A DNA stretch of 16,838 nucleotides, taken from contig JAKAAZ010000065.1 of assembly GCA_021802085.1 (NCBI GenBank), forward strand, positions 1 through 16,838, given 5' to 3'. Positions 6,849 through 14,886 of the stretch are shown here, piece by piece. The number at the start of each line of letters is the position of its first letter. Position 1 is the stretch's first letter. This stretch comes from Acidobacteriota bacterium. GTDB taxonomy: Bacteria > Acidobacteriota > Terriglobia > Terriglobales > Acidobacteriaceae. A program made the translations under genes and the position numbers. The notes beneath the pieces were generated by a model that was given only the letters and a program-made list of their open reading frames with translations, was not told the DNA's origin and ran no database searches.

Positions 6849-8020
6849 TGAAGGACCAGGATGAATTCGGAGCGAGGTTGACGGCGCCGGCTGGGAAATC
6901 CGGTGGCGTTCCATCCGGCCAGATCGACTGTGCCGCCGTCGAGCGGTTGTGGACAGAGGCCGCCGAGGGGGCCTTGACAGACGCTGTTGCGGAGCAATTG
7001 CGCGCTCATACGGCGGAGTGCGCCTCCTGCCGCGAAAAGATTGGGCTTGCGCGCAGTGGTCGCGAATGGCTGCTGGTGCTGAAGCAGGAGCCGTTGGTTC
7101 CACCATCCGATCTGGTCGCGAAGATTCTGGCAAAGACCACCGGCGCGCCAGAGGCGGCAACACATCTTCCAGTGCCAGTCACGCCGAGTGTTCCCGCTGC
7201 CGTTCGCGTGCGCCATGAAACACCCCATCGCCTGTTTGGCCGCTCTTCCGCGCAAAGCCAGTCCGCCAGCATCGCTGCGGAAAGGACCGGCGACCATGAA
7301 GGGCGAGTGAGCGACGAAGGCCCATCCGTTGCGTCTCCGCCCGTCTGGCAACATACTTCCGTCGTGTTGTTGCGGAGAACGGTATTGGAACCACGCTTGG
7401 CGCTGGTTGCGGCCATGGCCTTCTTCTCCATCTCCTTGACGCTCAATCTGATGGGGGTAAGGCTCACGAACCTGCACGCCGCCGATCTGGAGCCGCAGTC
7501 CATGCGTCGAGCGGTCACTCGCCAATATGCCGAGGCCAATGCCCGCGTTGTGCGGTACTACGAAAATCTTCGTATCGTCTACGAAGTTGAATCGCGGGTC
7601 CATCAACTGCGGCAGGCGGCGGAAACCAGCCCACAGCCGGCGCAGACCGGCGGCAAACCTGCAAAACGATCTTCGAAGTCCAGCAGCGATTCCAGCAACG
7701 ATCAAACGGAGTCGCATAGAGAAGGCCTGGCCTCCAACCCCGAAGCCCAAGGCAAGAAGCATGGGATGCGGCCAGAGCCCAAGCCGGTGACAACGGGCCC
7801 TCGGTTGGACGTAGCTTTTCACCAGTCGGCTTGGCGGTCGAGGTCGACCAAAAGTTGGATGGGCGACGCGTCGATCGATCCAACCTTCGCCCAGCCAGAG
7901 AGGGTGCTGGCCGTGCTCCAGTTTCCAGTTCGGCTCGCACCGCAGGCTGTTGCATGCATACCCACTCCCATTTGCTTTTCCATGCGTCGATTTTCCACGC
8001 AAGAAAGGAGATTGGCATGA
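6848..8020 (+). CDS. Zinc-finger anti-sigma factor, membrane-anchored
   Basis: 390 residues. The N-terminus is a putative zinc-finger anti-sigma domain with Cys28, His54, Cys58 and Cys61 (HTAECASC, the H-x3-C-x2-C signature) that should hold the upstream ECF factor inactive. A polar linker leads to one membrane helix at about 184-204 (LALVAAMAFFSISLTLNLMG). The outer part begins with a likely helical stretch (SMRRAVTRQYAEANARVVRY) and then becomes lysine/serine/glutamine-rich and low-complexity. The last 65 residues have unusual composition, so a frameshift or read-through into former spacer is possible. However, the stop is neatly coupled (ATGA) to the next gene. A long periplasmic region could sense the signal or bind the DUF5668/DUF4097 partners encoded next; that is inference. 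Confidence 0.85.
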   Translation: MKDQDEFGARLTAPAGKSGGVPSGQIDCAAVERLWTEAAEGALTDAVAEQLRAHTAECASCREKIGLARSGREWLLVLKQEPLVPPSDLVAKILAKTTGAPEAATHLPVPVTPSVPAAVRVRHETPHRLFGRSSAQSQSASIAAERTGDHEGRVSDEGPSVASPPVWQHTSVVLLRRTVLEPRLALVAAMAFFSISLTLNLMGVRLTNLHAADLEPQSMRRAVTRQYAEANARVVRYYENLRIVYEVESRVHQLRQAAETSPQPAQTGGKPAKRSSKSSSDSSNDQTESHREGLASNPEAQGKKHGMRPEPKPVTTGPRLDVAFHQSAWRSRSTKSWMGDASIDPTFAQPERVLAVLQFPVRLAPQAVACIPTPICFSMRRFSTQERRLA

Positions 8021-8907
8021 ATTGCGCGAATCATCCCGAAACTCCGGTTGCGTCCTACTGCCAATTCTGCGGGAAACCGCTATGCGCCCAATGCGCCCAC
8101 AAAATCAATAACATCGTCAGTTGCGAGCCATGTCTGGCGGCACGCGTCCAGGCAGCGGCTGGGGCCGTCTACGGTGTTCCTGTCCACGACGCCACAGGGT
8201 ACCCGTACACATCCGGACCGCTTCCATCCGGCAGCGTACCGCCAAGCTGGGGCACGGAGCCCTGGATCGCCTTCATTCTGGGTTGGATTCCGGGCGTTGG
8301 AGCCATGTACAACGGGCAGTTTGCGAAAGCCCTGGCACATGTCGTCGTCTTTGCATTGCTGGTCGATTTCACCCATTACAATGGCGTGCTGGGTTTGATG
8401 GTCGCCGCATGGATCTTTTACCAGGTCTTTGACGCCTATCAGACCGCGATCGCTCGGCGCGATGGGGTACCTCTACCAAATCCCCTGGGACTCAACGATG
8501 TTGCGCAGTGGTTCGGTGCGAGAACGACTCCCGCCGCCAGTCCTTGGGGCAGATACCCTGGCAACCCTAATTCCGCAAATGCGAACCCTGGGCCCGCCAG
8601 TCCCGGAACGCCGCCTGTTGGAACTGTGGGCGTGGCATCTGGGGAATTTATCCCTCAGTACGGCGTTCCTCCTGTGCCGCCCGTACCCCCCAGTCCAATC
8701 GATCCGACGGGGCTGGACTGGCGCAGCCGCGGGATACCCACCGGCGCGTTGGTACTGATCGTTCTAGGCATTGCTTTTTTGCTCGGGAATCTTGGCATTC
8801 TCAGCGAACATTGGCTGGAACGAGGTTGGCCCATCCTCCTGATCGCTTTGGGCGTCTGGCTAGTGATTCAGCGTAGCCAAATGCCACCGGCTGGAGGTGT
8901 GCGATGA
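8017..8907 (+). CDS. B-box zinc-finger membrane protein with C-terminal DUF5668-type helices
   Basis: 296 residues. Residues 1-45 are a B-box/zinc-ribbon-like module with Cys3, His6, Cys15, Cys18, Cys23, Cys26, Cys36 and Cys39. Then come hydrophobic segments (WIAFILGWIPGVGAMYNGQF, ALAHVVVFALLVDFTHYNGV, LGLMVAAWIFYQVFDAYQTA), a glycine/proline/alanine-rich linker, and a C-terminal pair (PTGALVLIVLGIAFLLGNLG and RGWPILLIALGVWLVIQRS). The last pair matches the LiaI/LiaF-like DUF5668 membrane domain. The ATG at 8017 is set by AAAGGAG eight bases upstream and the ATGA overlap with the anti-sigma gene; the frame continues upstream to 7831 without support. Zinc fingers fused to LiaF-like helices suggest a sensor or scaffold at the inner membrane. 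Exact function is unknown. Confidence 0.85.
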   Translation: MNCANHPETPVASYCQFCGKPLCAQCAHKINNIVSCEPCLAARVQAAAGAVYGVPVHDATGYPYTSGPLPSGSVPPSWGTEPWIAFILGWIPGVGAMYNGQFAKALAHVVVFALLVDFTHYNGVLGLMVAAWIFYQVFDAYQTAIARRDGVPLPNPLGLNDVAQWFGARTTPAASPWGRYPGNPNSANANPGPASPGTPPVGTVGVASGEFIPQYGVPPVPPVPPSPIDPTGLDWRSRGIPTGALVLIVLGIAFLLGNLGILSEHWLERGWPILLIALGVWLVIQRSQMPPAGGVR

Positions 8908-9269
8908 ACCGCTGGTATCAGATTCGCCGTCTGCGTGGCGCAGTGTTTCTCATACTTGTCGGCATACTCGCTTTGCTCAACCAGTGGAACATTCTGAGCT
9001 GGCATCAAAGCTGGCCTTTGTTTTTGATCGTCTTCGGTCTGCTGATGCTGGCCGAACGCGCCGCGTGGCCCGTGGATGCCCGCAATCAACAAGCGGCGCA
9101 AGGATTTGTTTCGGGCACTCAAGACTCCGTGCCGGGTCAGTCCGCACCACCCAGTGTTTCCGGCTCCGCTTGGACTACATCGCCGCCCTCCGCCGGCGAT
9201 ATCGGTGCCGAGCCATTCATCCAGCCTCATCCGCCAGCGCCGGAAGATTCCGGCAGAGAAGACCGGTAA
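8904..9269 (+). CDS. Short DUF5668/LiaF-like membrane protein
   Basis: 121 residues. Two adjacent membrane helices, RGAVFLILVGILALLNQWNI and WPLFLIVFGLLMLAERAAWP, are separated by a tight turn with the N-x-W...W-x-x-W-P-L pattern of DUF5668. A serine/proline-rich, probably disordered tail follows. The pattern is shared with the C-terminus of the preceding protein and with the N-terminal helices of the next one, so the operon carries three copies of this domain. The start is fixed by the ATGA overlap with the preceding gene (8904-8907). Likely a small partner that associates with the other two membrane proteins; this is inference from the shared domain. Confidence 0.82.
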   Translation: MNRWYQIRRLRGAVFLILVGILALLNQWNILSWHQSWPLFLIVFGLLMLAERAAWPVDARNQQAAQGFVSGTQDSVPGQSAPPSVSGSAWTTSPPSAGDIGAEPFIQPHPPAPEDSGREDR

Positions 9270-9273
9270 CGCC

Positions 9274-10755
9274 ATGGGGATTCCTCCGCAGCCGCCGCTA
9301 CCACCTCAACCACCTCCCCCGCAGTATCCACAGTCCCGCGCGCAGTGGAGGGCGCAGCGGGCGCAATGGAAGATGCAGTCCAGGATGCAGCGTGCCGCGT
9401 ATCGCGGTTCTGCGCGCCGATCCATTGTAGGGCCGCTGTTCCTCATCGCGATCGGTATCTTCGCGTTGCTGGCCACGATGCACAAGATCAATGTCGCTGC
9501 CTTCTGGCAGTGGTATGGGCATTGGTGGCCACTCCTGCTAATCGGCGCCGGCGTGTTGCTGGCACTGGAATCGCTGGTGTGGGCGCGGCACTCCCGCATA
9601 CGCCTGGGTGGAGGCGTCGTCCTGCTCGTCATCGTACTGGCGATTCTCGGGATTGCAGCTTCGCACAATCACATCAATTGGAGCTCGATCGGTGACCAGC
9701 TACAACTGGGCGACAACATCGATCTGGCCCAGATGTTCGGAAACAAACATGAAGCCAGCGAGCAGGTCGTCCACGCGTTGCCAGACAACGCGACCCTTGT
9801 CATTCAAAACGAGCGCGGCGATGTAACTCTGACCACCGGGAGCGACGATCGGATGCATCTAACCTTGGACAAAACGGTGTATACCGACTCCGAGAGAGAC
9901 GCCAAACGGGAGATGGAGGAACTGGAGCCGCTGATCACGTCCATTGGCAGCGTCGTAACTGTCCATATGCCCTCCAACGAAAGACAGGTCGCCGATATGA
10001 CCATGGCATTGCCCGCAAATGCAGTCGTGCAGGTGCGGTCCGACCACGGTAACGTTACTGTCACCGGCCGCAACGCTGCGGTCACCGTCAACTCCAGCCG
10101 TGGAGATGTACAACTGACCAGCATTGCGGGCCCGGTGCAGGTGACGATGCACCATGGCGATTTTTCCGCCAGCGATGTTCAAGGAGATTTGACGCTCAAT
10201 GGGCGAATGAGCGACGTTACGCTGTCACAGATCACCGGATCCTCCACCTTGACGGGCGATTTCTTCGGGGACGTGCATCTGGAACACGTGCTGGGACCGG
10301 TACACTTTCATTCCAGTCGCACAGACATTCAACTGGCGCGACTGGATGGCTCCATTTCTCTGGATGACGGCGATCTTGGAGTGGACAACGCCACCGGACC
10401 GGTCTCGGTCAGCACCCGCGCCATGGACATCAGCTTGCAGCGCATCCTTGGCGAAGTTCGGGTGAATAATGCCGATGGCGGTATCGCAGTTACAGTGCTC
10501 GATCCGGTCGCCGCCATGAACCTCGAAAACCGCAACGGGCCGGTGCGGGTGACCCTTCCGGAGGACGCGAAGTTCTCTGTGCAAGCTGCCTCCGCCGATG
10601 GCGAGGTGAATTCGGACTTCCAGCTCTTAGTGAAGGATGCCAATGATCGCAGCGTGGCATCCGGCTCCGTCGGCGGCGGCGGCCCGCTGCTGAATATCAT
10701 TGCGGAAAAAGGGGACATCTCTCTACACAAGGCCAGCGCAAACCCCAGCCAATAA
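9274..10755 (+). CDS. Multi-pass membrane protein with DUF4097-type beta-repeat domain (LiaF-like)
   Basis: 493 residues. The N-terminus is proline- and glutamine-rich, followed by a basic stretch of arginine/glutamine repeats (RAQWRAQRAQWKMQSRMQR). Three membrane segments follow: VGPLFLIAIGIFALLATM, WWPLLLIGAGVLLALESL and GGGVVLLVIVLAILGIA. The first two form the DUF5668-like pair. From about residue 170 onward the protein is a series of short beta strands (NATLVIQNERGDVTLTTGSD, VVQVRSDHGNVTVTGRNAAV, ATGPVSVSTRAMDISL), typical of DUF4097/DUF2807 beta-solenoid domains, likely outside the cytoplasm. It ends without a C-terminal anchor. ATG 9274 lies four bases after the preceding stop; the frame is open upstream to 9076, inside the previous gene. 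The LiaF-like architecture suggests a role in cell-envelope sensing. Precise role unknown. Confidence 0.87.
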   Translation: MGIPPQPPLPPQPPPPQYPQSRAQWRAQRAQWKMQSRMQRAAYRGSARRSIVGPLFLIAIGIFALLATMHKINVAAFWQWYGHWWPLLLIGAGVLLALESLVWARHSRIRLGGGVVLLVIVLAILGIAASHNHINWSSIGDQLQLGDNIDLAQMFGNKHEASEQVVHALPDNATLVIQNERGDVTLTTGSDDRMHLTLDKTVYTDSERDAKREMEELEPLITSIGSVVTVHMPSNERQVADMTMALPANAVVQVRSDHGNVTVTGRNAAVTVNSSRGDVQLTSIAGPVQVTMHHGDFSASDVQGDLTLNGRMSDVTLSQITGSSTLTGDFFGDVHLEHVLGPVHFHSSRTDIQLARLDGSISLDDGDLGVDNATGPVSVSTRAMDISLQRILGEVRVNNADGGIAVTVLDPVAAMNLENRNGPVRVTLPEDAKFSVQAASADGEVNSDFQLLVKDANDRSVASGSVGGGGPLLNIIAEKGDISLHKASANPSQ

Positions 10756-10771
10756 TATTCCGACGCTGAGT

Positions 10772-11956
10772 TCAGATCGCCGGTCCGGTGGGGAATTGTC
10801 CGGCGGCTGCGACTCCATTGCGCGTCGTATTTTTGACGTGGTACATCGCTGCGTCAGCGGCGCGGATCACCGCATGAATATCCAAGCCATCTTCTGGAAA
10901 GCTGGAGACTCCAAAGCTGGCGAGGATGCGGAGATTCAAATCCGCGCCCGGCAAGAATTTTGTGGTGCGAAGCTTGTCCATCAGCCGGTGGGCCAGCTCC
11001 AACGCCCGCTGTTTCGATTGATGCGGCATCAACACCACAAATTCGTCGCCGCCGTAGCGGTATCCGGTTTCGATCAAGCCCAGGCTATCGCGTACCATAT
11101 TGCCCACTTCAGCCAGCAGGCGGCTTCCGTTCAGGTGTCCGTAGGTATCGTTGACCTGCTTGAAATGGTCCAGGTCGAAGAAGATCAGGCTGACGGGCTT
11201 ACGACTGCGTTGGCTGCGGTCCAGTGAATGTTCCAGCCGTTCATAAAGATGTCGCGCGTTGAACAGGCCGGTACAGTCGTCCGTGATCGTCAACTGCTGA
11301 ATTTGTTCCAGCGTACGAGCATTCTGGATGGCAATGGCGGCATAGTCGCAGAGAGCATGCAGAAAAAATATCTCATGATTGTCCATCGTCTCCGGATGGC
11401 AATTCACCAGTTGCAGCGCGCCGTAGGTTCGGTTGCGCACCCGCAGGGGAAGACAGATGATGGACTCCACGCGACCGCTGTTCTCTGGGATTTCGTCGGA
11501 CAAATCCGGGTCTTCAGGAATACTGCTCAGGATCATCGGTTCGCCGTGGAGCGCCACCCACCCCGGAATTCCTTGTCCCAGAGGAATTCGTTTGTTCCGC
11601 AATTTTTCCGTCTGTCCGCCCGAAATGACGCCATAGTACAGTTGGCGCTTCGGTTCATCCAGAACCAGCAGCGACCAGGCTTGGGGATTGAAGAAGCGGG
11701 TCATCTGCTGCATGATGGCATTCAATATCGTGCTGAGATCGACGGATGAGGTGAGAGCGCGGGCGACCTCGTGGAACGTCTGAATCTCCAGCGCTGGCCG
11801 GCCATCCGGGAAGCGAATCGGTTTCACCAGCAGAACCCCTTCTGTCAGCGTAATGGGTGGGCTCGCGATGCGTGCGACTCCAATATCCAGCACGCTGCAA
11901 TGAAAACTATCGAAACTCCATGCTGTATTGCAGAATTCTACCGCAGAGTGATCCAT
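10772..11956 (-). CDS. GAF-GGDEF diguanylate cyclase
   Basis: 394 residues. A GAF sensor domain lies at about 60-213 (LEIQTFHEVARALTSSVDLS at its start; LPLRVRNRTYGALQLVN near its end). A GGDEF domain occupies about 225-385. Catalytic features are intact: FFDLDHFKQVNDTYGH (259-274, metal-binding Asp261) and YGGDEFVVL (301-309). It should make cyclic-di-GMP from two GTP in response to a small ligand bound by GAF. The usual inhibitory I-site RxxD five residues before GGDEF is replaced by GLIE (293-296), so product feedback is probably absent or altered. ATG 11956 has AAGGG eight bases upstream, but the first 45 residues look unconserved and a later start such as GTG 11893 is possible. It follows moaA by 36 bases on the same strand, and its 3' end faces the DUF4097 gene across 16 bases. 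Confidence 0.93.
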   Translation of the reverse strand: MDHSAVEFCNTAWSFDSFHCSVLDIGVARIASPPITLTEGVLLVKPIRFPDGRPALEIQTFHEVARALTSSVDLSTILNAIMQQMTRFFNPQAWSLLVLDEPKRQLYYGVISGGQTEKLRNKRIPLGQGIPGWVALHGEPMILSSIPEDPDLSDEIPENSGRVESIICLPLRVRNRTYGALQLVNCHPETMDNHEIFFLHALCDYAAIAIQNARTLEQIQQLTITDDCTGLFNARHLYERLEHSLDRSQRSRKPVSLIFFDLDHFKQVNDTYGHLNGSRLLAEVGNMVRDSLGLIETGYRYGGDEFVVLMPHQSKQRALELAHRLMDKLRTTKFLPGADLNLRILASFGVSSFPEDGLDIHAVIRAADAAMYHVKNTTRNGVAAAGQFPTGPAI

Positions 11957-11992
11957 CGCTGGGCCCTTCAGACCACAGACCTGGAAATTCGC

Positions 11993-13078
11993 TTATCCGC
12001 CGATATGCACCATGCTGCGCGAAGGCTTCAGAAAGTCCGGCTCCCCAATATGGTGCCGCGCTTCTTTCCTGTCCACAGTGCGGCGGATGAATTGGGACAG
12101 CTCGACGTCGTCCCCACCCCGTCGCAGAACGCCGTATAAATCGTGATCGAACTGTGAGAACAGGCACGTGCGCAGTTTGCCATCGGAAGTGAGCCGGACC
12201 CTGCTGCAATGTCCGCAGAAGGGATGCGAAACCGGCGCGATGATCCCGACCTCGCCTGCGCCATCCTGAAACGTATAGCGAAGCGCGGTTTCGCTGGCCG
12301 CGTTGGGTGCCAGCGGTACAACAGGCTGGAAGCTGTTGAGCGCTGCCAGAATCTCCTCCATCCGGACAACCACTTCAGGGGTCCAGACACGGTCTTCTTC
12401 CAGCGGCATGAATTCAATGAAGCGAACGATGACGCCTTCCTCGCGCGAGAACTTTGCGAACTCGACGATCTGGTCTTCGTTGAATCCACGCAGCAGCACG
12501 CAGTTGACTTTCACCGGATCGAGCCCCACACGTTTGGCCGCGCGGACGCCAGCGAGAACCTTGCCAAAGCTGTCTGGCACGCGCGTGATGCGCGCAAATT
12601 TCTCGTGATCGATCGCGTCCATGCTGACCGTGATGCGGTTCAGACCCGCGTCCTTCAACGGCTGCGCCAAATCTTCCAGCAGATGCCCGTTGGTGGTCAG
12701 CGCGATGTCCAGCGGTTGGCCCGCTCCAGGGGCGAACAGAGTGCCATCCGCGTCGAAAGCAGTCCGCATCTTCGCCAGTTCGGAGATCATTGCGACCAGG
12801 CCTTTGCGCAGCAAAGGTTCGCCGCCTGTCAGCCGGATCTTCTCAATCCCCAGCGAGACGAAGACACCTACCATCCGGAGGTAGTCGGCAATAGGCAGTT
12901 CAGCATACTGTGCGCCCTCCGTGCCCGTGCGACAGTACACGCACTTGTAGTTGCAACGATCCGTCACGGAGACGCGCAGGTCCGTAATCGCGCGACCATG
13001 CTTGTCGGTCAAACGGGGAAAAGCTGCCAGAAAACTGGTGCCGGGATGGGTTGCGCTCGCTGCCATGTTCCTTACCAT
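11993..13078 (-). CDS. moaA: GTP 3',8-cyclase MoaA (molybdenum cofactor biosynthesis)
   Basis: 361 residues, radical-SAM enzyme converting GTP to 3',8-cyclo-dihydro-GTP, the first step of molybdopterin synthesis. The SAM cluster motif is Cys42-x3-Cys46-x2-Cys49 (CNYKCVYC), with RLTGGEPLLR following. The second [4Fe-4S] cluster that binds GTP uses Cys288, Cys291 and Cys305 (C-x2-C-x13-C). The protein ends in the conserved Gly-Gly (SMVHIGG), needed for activity in characterised MoaA proteins. ATG 13078 and ATG 13066 are both possible; neither has an ideal Shine-Dalgarno (AAGGA is only two bases from the second). MoaC and other moa genes are not in the window. A diguanylate cyclase gene follows by 36 bases. 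Confidence 0.97.
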   Translation of the reverse strand: MVRNMAASATHPGTSFLAAFPRLTDKHGRAITDLRVSVTDRCNYKCVYCRTGTEGAQYAELPIADYLRMVGVFVSLGIEKIRLTGGEPLLRKGLVAMISELAKMRTAFDADGTLFAPGAGQPLDIALTTNGHLLEDLAQPLKDAGLNRITVSMDAIDHEKFARITRVPDSFGKVLAGVRAAKRVGLDPVKVNCVLLRGFNEDQIVEFAKFSREEGVIVRFIEFMPLEEDRVWTPEVVVRMEEILAALNSFQPVVPLAPNAASETALRYTFQDGAGEVGIIAPVSHPFCGHCSRVRLTSDGKLRTCLFSQFDHDLYGVLRRGGDDVELSQFIRRTVDRKEARHHIGEPDFLKPSRSMVHIGG

Positions 13079-13152
13079 TATCGGATGCGGGAAGACTGGT
13101 TTGGAAGCAGGGAATTACTCGCCAAACTGTCACCGATGCGGCAATTCTCATG

Positions 13153-14877
13153 TTACATGCCGTCGTAGTTCGGTCCTCCGCCACCCTCGGGAGGAACCCA
13201 GGTGATGATCTGGTATGGGTCCTGTATATCGCAAGTCTTGCAGTGGACGCAGTTGGCGAAGTGGATATGCAGTTTTTTCTCTGGCGCAATGCTGTTTTCG
13301 CCGGACTCCTCCACCATTTCATACACCGCTGCCGGGCAGAAGAATTGGCAGGGATTGCCGAACTCCTTGGTGCAGCGGTCGTTACAGATGCTCATATCGG
13401 CAATGACAAGATGGGTGGGCTGGTCATCCTCATGCCGCGTGCCGGAATAGTAAACGTCGGTGAGCTTGTCGAAGGTCAGCTTGCCGTCGCCTTTGGCCGC
13501 GCCAAGAAATTGCGTGCGATCTTCGCTGAAAGGGTTGAGCGCGTCAACGTGCCGCATGTTCTGATAGCCAGGATGCGATTTGGAATCCGGCCCAAGGTTC
13601 GCACCGCCCATTGCGTGCAGCACCCCAGCCTTCGCCATGCCTTCCCATAGTCCGTGCTCGAAGGCCTGATGGAAATTGCGGACCGGATAGAGCTCCTCAC
13701 GAATCCAGCTGGCATCGACGCGGGCTTTATAGGCGGCCAGTTGTGCGCCGGATGGTTCGCCGGCGAGTAGTGCATCGAAGACCGTCTCCGCAGCCAGCAT
13801 GCCGCTCTTGATAGCAAGATGAATGCCTTTCAGCCGTTGCGAATTCAGGAAGCCCGCCGAATCTCCGGCCAGCATCCAGCCATTGCCGGAAAGCCGTGGC
13901 ATGGAGTTCCATCCACCGTAGGGCAGACTCTTCGCGCCATAGCGAATCATCATGCCGCCCTCGAGAATGCCGCGTAGAAAGGGATGCTCCTTGAAAGACT
14001 GGAAGGCGTGGTGCGGGTCCGTGCGCGGATCTTCATAATCCAGTCCGATCACGTAGCCAATGGACAGTAAGGAATCGCGCATGCCGTAAATCCACGCGCC
14101 GCCGTATTCCTTGGTGGTCAGCGGGTAGCCGAGCGTGTAGATGACTTCGCCCTGAGCAATGCGTCCGGTCGGAATCTCCCATAGCTCCTTGATGCCGACT
14201 CCATAGACTTGTGCATGGTTCGGGTCGTCCAGGCGATAACGCTCGACAAGCTGCTTGGTGCATGAACCGCGCGCACCCTCGCAGAAGATGGTCACTTTGG
14301 CGTGCAGGTCGTATCCCGGTTCGAAATTGGCTTTCGGCTGACTATTCTTGTCGACACCTTTGTCGTCGGTCTGCACACCGATAACGGTGTCACCGTCGAA
14401 TAGGACCTCGCTGGCGGCAAAGCCCGTAAAGATGGTGATTCCCGCTGCCTCGACCTTTTCCGCCATCCACTTTACAAATTTGTTGATGGAGATAACGTAG
14501 TTGCCGTGGTCGCGCATGGGCGGCGGCGTATAGGGAAATTTGCGCTTGCCGGTGCGGGTCAGAAAGTAGATGGATTCTTTCGTGCATTCCCCGTCGATGG
14601 GAGCCTCTTTCTCGAAGCCCGGCAACAATTCCCGCATGGAACGCGGATCGAGCAAGGCGCCAGAAAGGCAATGCTGGCCTGCCTCGCGCGACTTTTCCAG
14701 CACATAAATATTCTCTTTGCTCAGCGGAGCGTCAGGGTGCGCCGCGTTATGCGCGTCAATCGTCTGCGCAAGGCGCAGGGCGCAGGCCATTCCAGCCGGA
14801 CCGCCGCCGACGATGACCACATCGGCTTCCATCCGCGGACGCTCCACGCCTTCGATGGGTGTACGGAAGTGGATCAT
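13153..14877 (-). CDS. Electron transfer flavoprotein-ubiquinone oxidoreductase
   Basis: 574 residues, the normal ETF-QO length. It takes electrons from reduced ETF and gives them to quinone in the membrane. The FAD-binding loop is VVIVGGGPAGMACAL (20-34). The middle of the protein has the monotopic membrane/quinone region (YGGAWIYGMRDSLLSIGYVI, then GLDYEDPRTDPHHAFQSF). The single [4Fe-4S] cluster is bound by Cys514 (FFCPAAVYE) and Cys543, Cys546, Cys549 (CVHCKTCDIQDPYQIITW). It ends with the conserved PPEGGGGPNYDGM. ATG 14877 keeps the conserved 'VERPRMEADVVIVGGG' lead-in; ATG 14832, with GGAG nine bases upstream, is the alternative. It begins nine bases after the etfA stop, so it is cotranscribed with ETF. 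All redox ligands are present. Confidence 0.97.
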   Translation of the reverse strand: MIHFRTPIEGVERPRMEADVVIVGGGPAGMACALRLAQTIDAHNAAHPDAPLSKENIYVLEKSREAGQHCLSGALLDPRSMRELLPGFEKEAPIDGECTKESIYFLTRTGKRKFPYTPPPMRDHGNYVISINKFVKWMAEKVEAAGITIFTGFAASEVLFDGDTVIGVQTDDKGVDKNSQPKANFEPGYDLHAKVTIFCEGARGSCTKQLVERYRLDDPNHAQVYGVGIKELWEIPTGRIAQGEVIYTLGYPLTTKEYGGAWIYGMRDSLLSIGYVIGLDYEDPRTDPHHAFQSFKEHPFLRGILEGGMMIRYGAKSLPYGGWNSMPRLSGNGWMLAGDSAGFLNSQRLKGIHLAIKSGMLAAETVFDALLAGEPSGAQLAAYKARVDASWIREELYPVRNFHQAFEHGLWEGMAKAGVLHAMGGANLGPDSKSHPGYQNMRHVDALNPFSEDRTQFLGAAKGDGKLTFDKLTDVYYSGTRHEDDQPTHLVIADMSICNDRCTKEFGNPCQFFCPAAVYEMVEESGENSIAPEKKLHIHFANCVHCKTCDIQDPYQIITWVPPEGGGGPNYDGM

Positions 14878-14886
14878 GAGGAGGAA

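Noticed and set aside
6731..8002. 423-residue minus-strand ORF opposite the sigma/anti-sigma genes
   Set aside because: Antisense to genes with clear motifs and coupled starts; composition is atypical of a folded protein.
10756..10771. Shared terminator between the convergent DUF4097 and GGDEF genes
   Set aside because: The 16-base gap contains no inverted repeat or T-run; no terminator is visible there.
13080..13145. Similar motifs TCGGATGCGGG and CCGATGCGGC flanking the moaA upstream spacer
   Set aside because: Imperfect, short and far apart; likely chance in GC-rich sequence, with no promoter elements at a matching position.
12209..13168. 319-residue plus-strand ORF opposite moaA
   Set aside because: Antisense shadow of moaA, whose cluster motifs and C-terminal Gly-Gly are unmistakable.
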